A stretch of DNA of 64,000 bases, taken from positions 62,001 to 126,000 of the forward strand of contig NZ_JHUW01000006.1 in assembly GCF_000619825.1 (NCBI RefSeq). The letters run 5' to 3'. Shown here piece after piece: positions 60,121-64,000 of this stretch. Position 1 is the stretch's first letter; the number at the start of each line of letters is the position of its first letter. The stretch is from Prevotella sp. MA2016 (GTDB lineage Bacteria; Bacteroidota; Bacteroidia; Bacteroidales; Bacteroidaceae). The notes below the pieces were generated by a model. That model made no database searches and had not been told where the DNA came from. It saw only the letters and a list, made by a program, of their open reading frames with translations. The position numbers were made by a program, and so were the translations under genes.

Positions 60121-62094
60121 ATGAAGAATAAGAAGAGTCTTTTAATTATTACATTTTTCCATTTTCTCATTGCAACCATCGTTGCAAGTTGCGCCCGCAT
60201 GGGGCAGCCTGATGGCGGATGGTATGATGATGATCCGCCAAGGGTGATAGGCAGCACGCCTGCCGACAAAGCAACCAATGTGACAGGCCAGAAAATCACC
60301 ATCCTGTTTGATGAGTACATCAAGCTGACTGATGCCACTAATAAAGTGATTGTGTCGCCACCTCAACTCGAGGTGCCTGATATCAAGGCATCGGGCAAGA
60401 AGATTGTGGTTGAACTGCAGGATTCGCTGATGCCCAACACCACTTACACCATCGACTTCAGCGATGCCATCAGCGATAATAATGAAGATAACCCTATGGG
60501 AAGCTATACCTATAGTTTCTCTACTGGCGAGCAGATCGACACCTTCGAGGTGGCAGGATATGTGCTCGATGCCAGCAATCTTGAGCCCATCAAAGGCATC
60601 ATGGTAGGACTGTATAATGATATCTCCGACTCAGCTTTCCAGACCAAGCCCATGCTGCGCGTGTCGCGTACCGACAGTCGTGGCCACTTTGTCATCAAAG
60701 GCGTAGCCCCCGGCACTTATCGTGCTTATGCCCTGCAGGATGCGGATGGAGATTTCCGTTTCACTCAGAAGAGCGAGATGATGGCTTTTAATCATCAAAC
60801 GTTCGAACCTGGCTCCAAGCCCGATGTGCGTACAGATACCGTCTGGCGCGACTCGCTGCATATCGATGCGCTGCTGAAGGTGCCTTACACCCACTTCCTG
60901 CCCGACGACATCACACTGCTGGCTTTCACACATGTGCTTACCGATCGCTTCCTGATCAAGACAGAGCGAGTAGAGGCCAATAAGTTCTCGATGTACTTCA
61001 GTTATGGTCATCCTGAGCTGCCTGTCATCAAGGGCTTGAACTTTGATAGCAGCGATGCCTTCTTGGTAGAGGCCAACGAGAAGCAGGATACTATTCATTA
61101 CTGGTTGCGCGACACTATGCTGGTTAATCAGGATACCCTCCGCATGGAAATCAGTTATCAGATGACTGATTCTGCGGGTGTGCTGGTGAATCAGACGGAT
61201 ACCATCGAGTCGCTGGCCAAGGTGTCGTACGAAAAGAGACTGAAGGATAAGGCCAAGGAGATAGAGCAGTGGACAAAGGATCAGGAGAAGAAAAAGAAGC
61301 GTGGCATGGCTTACGACTCCATTTGGCACGAGAAACCCCTGGCCCCCAAGTTTGATGCACCTGCCTCTATGGACCCCGACAAAATCGTAACTGTAGAGAT
61401 GCCTACACCATTGTTGCGTTGTGATACGGCTGCCGTTCATCTCTACTCTATGATCGACTCTGTATGGTATGAGTCAGAATGCCGTATGCAGCCAGTGCCC
61501 AATCATATCCGCAACTATCAGATACTGGCCGACTGGCGCCCGGGTGTAGAGTATAGTCTTGAGGTAGATTCGGCTGCTTTTGAGGATATCTATGGCAAGG
61601 TGTCTAAATCCTATAAGCAAGGCATCAAGGTGAAGGCCGAGGATGAGTATGGCACCCTGAAGCTGAACATCTCGGGTGTGGAAGACTCAGCGATGGTGGT
61701 TCAGCTGCTCAATGCGTCGGGCAAGATGGTGAAGCAGGCGCGAGTGCAGAAGCATCAGGCCGCATTTAGTTATATCCGCCCTGAGAAATATTACATCAGC
61801 GCTTTCATCGATAGTAATGGCAATGGCATCTGGGACACTGGCAATTATGCCGAAGACCGCCAGGCCGAGGCTGTTTATTTCTATCCCCGCGAGATAGAGT
61901 GCAAGGCCAAATGGGACATCAGCGAGAACTGGAATGTGCTGGCCACACCTATTTATAAACAGAAGCCTGAGAAGATTACCAAGCAGAAACCCGAGGCTGC
62001 TAAGAAACTTAAGAACCGGAATATAGAACGCGCCCGTAAGTTAGGTGTAGAATACCTGAAGGATAAGGGCATAAATGTTGATAGCAAGAAATGA
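60121..62094 (+). CDS. Ig-like domain lipoprotein (SbsA/Big_5 type N-terminal domain)
   Basis: 657 residues. Lipoprotein signal peptide (SLLIITFFHFLIATIVASCA, lipobox VASC). The first domain (about 36-140) is Ig-like: PPRVIGSTPADKATNVTGQK, ITILFDEYIKL, YTIDFSDAISDNNEDNPMGS. The next (about 145-235) is a carboxypeptidase regulatory-like fold (FEVAGYVLDASNLEPIKGIM, GHFVIKGVAPGTYRAYALQD followed by ADGDFRF). Two or three further beta domains follow, with IDSNGNGIWDTGNY resembling a metal site, and a basic tail. It probably sits on the periplasmic or outer face of the outer membrane. It overlaps the DUF3108 gene by 4 bases. Function unknown; the family is conserved next to GH3-family genes in this phylum. 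Confidence 0.87.
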   Translation: MKNKKSLLIITFFHFLIATIVASCARMGQPDGGWYDDDPPRVIGSTPADKATNVTGQKITILFDEYIKLTDATNKVIVSPPQLEVPDIKASGKKIVVELQDSLMPNTTYTIDFSDAISDNNEDNPMGSYTYSFSTGEQIDTFEVAGYVLDASNLEPIKGIMVGLYNDISDSAFQTKPMLRVSRTDSRGHFVIKGVAPGTYRAYALQDADGDFRFTQKSEMMAFNHQTFEPGSKPDVRTDTVWRDSLHIDALLKVPYTHFLPDDITLLAFTHVLTDRFLIKTERVEANKFSMYFSYGHPELPVIKGLNFDSSDAFLVEANEKQDTIHYWLRDTMLVNQDTLRMEISYQMTDSAGVLVNQTDTIESLAKVSYEKRLKDKAKEIEQWTKDQEKKKKRGMAYDSIWHEKPLAPKFDAPASMDPDKIVTVEMPTPLLRCDTAAVHLYSMIDSVWYESECRMQPVPNHIRNYQILADWRPGVEYSLEVDSAAFEDIYGKVSKSYKQGIKVKAEDEYGTLKLNISGVEDSAMVVQLLNASGKMVKQARVQKHQAAFSYIRPEKYYISAFIDSNGNGIWDTGNYAEDRQAEAVYFYPREIECKAKWDISENWNVLATPIYKQKPEKITKQKPEAAKKLKNRNIERARKLGVEYLKDKGINVDSKK

Positions 62095-62900
62095 AGAAGC
62101 TAATTCTTTCGCTTTGTATCGCCTTTGGTATGAGCCTTTCGGCCCATGCACAATGTGGTATCACTAATACCGCTTTCAAGAGTGGTGAGAGTTTGGAGTA
62201 TAATCTCTACTTTAACTGGCAGTTTATCTGGGTTAAGGTGGGATCGGCTCAGATGGACACCAAGATGACCAAGTTTGAGGGCAAGGATGCCTGGAAGTCA
62301 TACTTGATTACACGTGGTAACTCCAAACTCGATAAGTATTTCACCATGCGCGACACATTGCTTTCTTATTGCAACCCCGACCTTTCACCAGTCTATTTCC
62401 GCAAAGGAGCCGAAGAGGGTAGTCGCTATTATGTAGATGAGATATGGTACAGCTATCCCAATGGCAACTGTCAGCTGAAGAAGCATCGTATTGATGCTGA
62501 TGGAGAGCAGCATTGGAAAACAAGCACTTATCGCAGTTGTATCTTCGACATGATGTCAATCTTCCTGCGTGCCCGCAATTTCGACAGTTCAAAACTGAAG
62601 AAGGGTCAGGTGATTCCGATGCCTATCAGCGATGCTCGCCACCTTACAAATTCGTGGTTGGAGTTTCGTGGTAGAGAGAACTTCAAGATGAATGGCACTA
62701 AGGAGAAGTTTCGCTGCCTGGTGATGTCGTTCTACGAGCGCGAAGATGGCAAGAGCCATGAGCTGATACGCTTCTACATCACCGACGACCAGAACCACAT
62801 CCCTGTACGTCTGGATATGTATCTGAAGTTTGGTACGGCTAAGGCCTATCTGAAGAGTTATAAAGGCGTGCGCAGCGCGATGACCTCTAAACTCAAATAA
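62091..62900 (+). CDS. DUF3108 periplasmic protein
   Basis: 269 residues. Signal peptide about 1-21 (KKLILSLCIAFGMSLSAHAQ). Mature start FKSGESLEYNLYFNWQFIWV followed by KVGSAQMDT is the DUF3108 signature, with strands continuing (YWYSYPNGNCQLKKH-like region, LIRFYITDDQNHIPVRLDMY). The fold is likely a periplasmic beta-structure related to LPS or lipoprotein handling, but no function is established. Its last 43 bases overlap the 3' end of hemD on the opposite strand, an unusually large convergent overlap. Confidence 0.9.
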   Translation: MKKLILSLCIAFGMSLSAHAQCGITNTAFKSGESLEYNLYFNWQFIWVKVGSAQMDTKMTKFEGKDAWKSYLITRGNSKLDKYFTMRDTLLSYCNPDLSPVYFRKGAEEGSRYYVDEIWYSYPNGNCQLKKHRIDADGEQHWKTSTYRSCIFDMMSIFLRARNFDSSKLKKGQVIPMPISDARHLTNSWLEFRGRENFKMNGTKEKFRCLVMSFYEREDGKSHELIRFYITDDQNHIPVRLDMYLKFGTAKAYLKSYKGVRSAMTSKLK

Positions 62901-63661
62901 TCTATAAAGTCAGTAAAGCTATAGTGGTTGGGGGATGTTCCTTCAACCTTTAAGTGCGCTTCCTGGGCGCATCGTGTGGTGTAGGGGCCAAAGGAGTAGA
63001 TGGGTATGTTGATGGGTTTGCCTTGAGTCTGGGCAAACTGCAGTATTCTCGACAGCACGTAGGCCTCTCCGCCGCTGGTGATGGCCACAGCATCTATGTT
63101 GCCGCTGCGCAGCGCGTCGGCCGTCTCAGCGTAGTATTCCTCGCTCATGGCCGAGGTGCGATAGCAATATACATAAGAGATGCTGGCCCCAGTAGCATCC
63201 AGGGCCTCCTGGAAGTTGGTGATGGTGAAAGGTACAGGCAGTCCGCAGAACTTGGGCCACAGCACGGCAATACGCTTCTGCTGCAGGCTCTGACTGCTTT
63301 TCAGTGCATCCAGGATGCCCATCATGCTGGGCTTGGCATCGGGCAGTGCTGGCGTGATGCCTAACAGCTGCTTGACTGTGTTCTGGTCATTACCGATGGC
63401 TATCACCTTGCCATCTATTAATGAGGTGTCAATCCCTGCCGAAGCCAGCGCCCTGACAGCCATGATGCTGGAGCAGATGATGTAGTCGAACGTCTCCAGC
63501 TCGTTGCAGAAGGGCAGAAAGGTAGCCCCTGGTGGCAGCAGTGTAGAGCTGATGAAGGGCACAAACATGGGGCGGAAACTGCATGCAGGCCGCTCATCGA
63601 AAGCTTTGTGCAGACTTGTGTGGTAAGTGTCTGGTGCTGTAAATAGGATACGTTTTACCAT
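62858..63661 (-). CDS. hemD: Uroporphyrinogen-III synthase
   Basis: 267 residues. HemD closes hydroxymethylbilane to uroporphyrinogen III, the branch point to haem, sirohaem and cobalamin. Two alpha/beta domains are seen: the first with FVPFISSTLLPPGATFLPFC and FDYIICSSIMAVRAL, the second with AVLWPKFCGLPVPFTI, VYCYRTSAMSEEYYAETADA and VAITSGGEAYVLSRIL. Sequence similarity within this family is low, and assignment rests on this pattern. It starts 7 bases inside the end of the MFS gene. A Bacteroidales cell making haem or corrinoids from bilane would need it, but many of this order lack the full pathway. Confidence 0.84.
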   Translation of the reverse strand: MVKRILFTAPDTYHTSLHKAFDERPACSFRPMFVPFISSTLLPPGATFLPFCNELETFDYIICSSIMAVRALASAGIDTSLIDGKVIAIGNDQNTVKQLLGITPALPDAKPSMMGILDALKSSQSLQQKRIAVLWPKFCGLPVPFTITNFQEALDATGASISYVYCYRTSAMSEEYYAETADALRSGNIDAVAITSGGEAYVLSRILQFAQTQGKPINIPIYSFGPYTTRCAQEAHLKVEGTSPNHYSFTDFIDYLSLEVIALRTPL

Positions 63662-64000
63662 TTTGCTATCATTTGGTTAGGTTTGAATACGCTGATAACG
63701 TAGATGAGGCTGACGATGGCAATGCCCAGTTCGATGAGGTAGAGCCCACGATAGTCGAGCCATTCGCCCACACCGCCAGAGATAATAGAGATGAGCGAGG
63801 AGCTCATATGAACCACCACCACCTGGATGGTGAAGTCGGTACCCTCGCGCCCCTCGCGCACACAGTCCATAGCCGTGGTGTAAACCACAATCGAGGCAAA
63901 GGCGTGGCACGTCTTCACCAGCAGCAGTCCACCCACCAGCAGGGGCAGGGTAGGCGTGATGAAGGTGAGCGCCAGGAAGTAGAGTGGAGCCGTCACTATC
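63655..64000 (-). CDS. MFS transporter, C-terminal part (gene runs off the right edge)
   Basis: The visible 115 or so residues have three or four membrane helices (FLALTFITPTLPLLVGGLLL, FASIVVYTTAMDCVREGREG, FTIQVVVVHMSSSLISIISG, YLIELGIAIVSLIYVISVF). The conserved D-C-V-R-E-G-R-E-G-T-D loop and the following helix recall the RhtX/FptX and AmpG-like MFS proteins. The start lies beyond base 64000, so total length and substrate are unknown. It overlaps the start of hemD by 7 bases, suggesting one unit. Confidence 0.7.
   Translation of the reverse strand, partial: IVTAPLYFLALTFITPTLPLLVGGLLLVKTCHAFASIVVYTTAMDCVREGREGTDFTIQVVVVHMSSSLISIISGGVGEWLDYRGLYLIELGIAIVSLIYVISVFKPNQMIAKW

Noticed and set aside
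1..64000. tRNA, rRNA, prophage or transposase genes
   Set aside because: No clover-leaf-like segment, rRNA core sequence, integrase or transposase motif was noticed in any gap or frame.

Overview
The window comes from a Bacteroidales genome, most likely Prevotellaceae (Prevotella and relatives). Almost every intergenic region carries the TAnnTTTG -7 element (often with a TTTG -33 element 19-20 bp upstream) used by the Bacteroidetes primary sigma factor, and there is little Shine-Dalgarno signal. The gene content agrees: PorZ of the type IX secretion system, BtuG-type surface B12 lipoproteins, and many families mostly seen in this phylum (DUF3667, DUF4254, DUF4465, YitT). I see no phage, insertion sequence, CRISPR array, rRNA or tRNA.

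Layout. 1-7.1 kb: start of a TPR protein, an RprY/RprX-like two-component pair, a Na/phosphate cotransporter family protein, a fucose-isomerase-family protein and a DUF3667 membrane protein. 7.1-13.4 kb: leuS, an in-frame YitT-RdgB fusion, and porZ in one operon. 13.4-15.3 kb: nadA and a TrmH-family methyltransferase face away from a 410-base AT-rich gap holding a cluster of DnaA boxes, four of them at exactly 12-bp steps; this is my best candidate for oriC. 15.3-18.4 kb: an ECF sigma factor with a C-terminal membrane segment, followed by envelope proteins. 18.5-25.6 kb: metG, then a surface-polymer locus (flippase, TarI-like cytidylyltransferase, NAD-dependent epimerase, LicD, glycosyltransferase). 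25.6-33.5 kb on the minus strand: yicC-gmk-nadD followed by a sulfatase-fold phosphotransferase, two acyltransferase-3 proteins, an HAD phosphatase and a polytopic protein, tightly overlapped. 33.6-37.3 kb: two tandem sensor proteins without an ATPase domain, divergent from dinB.

37.5-48.8 kb: a secreted GH36 alpha-galactosidase divergent from mntP, then a vitamin B12 region. The latter has an ABC ATPase and a CobD-like aminotransferase (plus strand), and convergent to them btuB-btuG-two secreted proteins-btuF behind a cobalamin riboswitch (B12 box at 48621-48636). No permease gene is present. 48.9-52.3 kb: a 5' remnant of a DnaQ-like exonuclease gene, a protein with two PD-(D/E)XK-like domains, rubredoxin (a 51-residue gene), a GT9 heptosyltransferase-like enzyme and DUF4254. 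52.6-55.2 kb: acpP-fabF-rnc. 55.2-58.5 kb: a lipoprotein serpin, then a second ECF sigma factor whose partner appears to join an inner-membrane anti-sigma-like segment to an outer-membrane beta-barrel. 58.6-64 kb: GH3-family protein, Ig-like lipoprotein, DUF3108 protein, hemD and the end of an MFS transporter.

Several predicted N-termini were shortened because the longest reading frame runs back through the promoter: the Na/Pi transporter, TrmH, the small lipoprotein at 17.5 kb, gmk, the second sensor, dinB, DUF4254, fabF and the second sigma factor. Domain assignments are from memory of families; no database search was possible.
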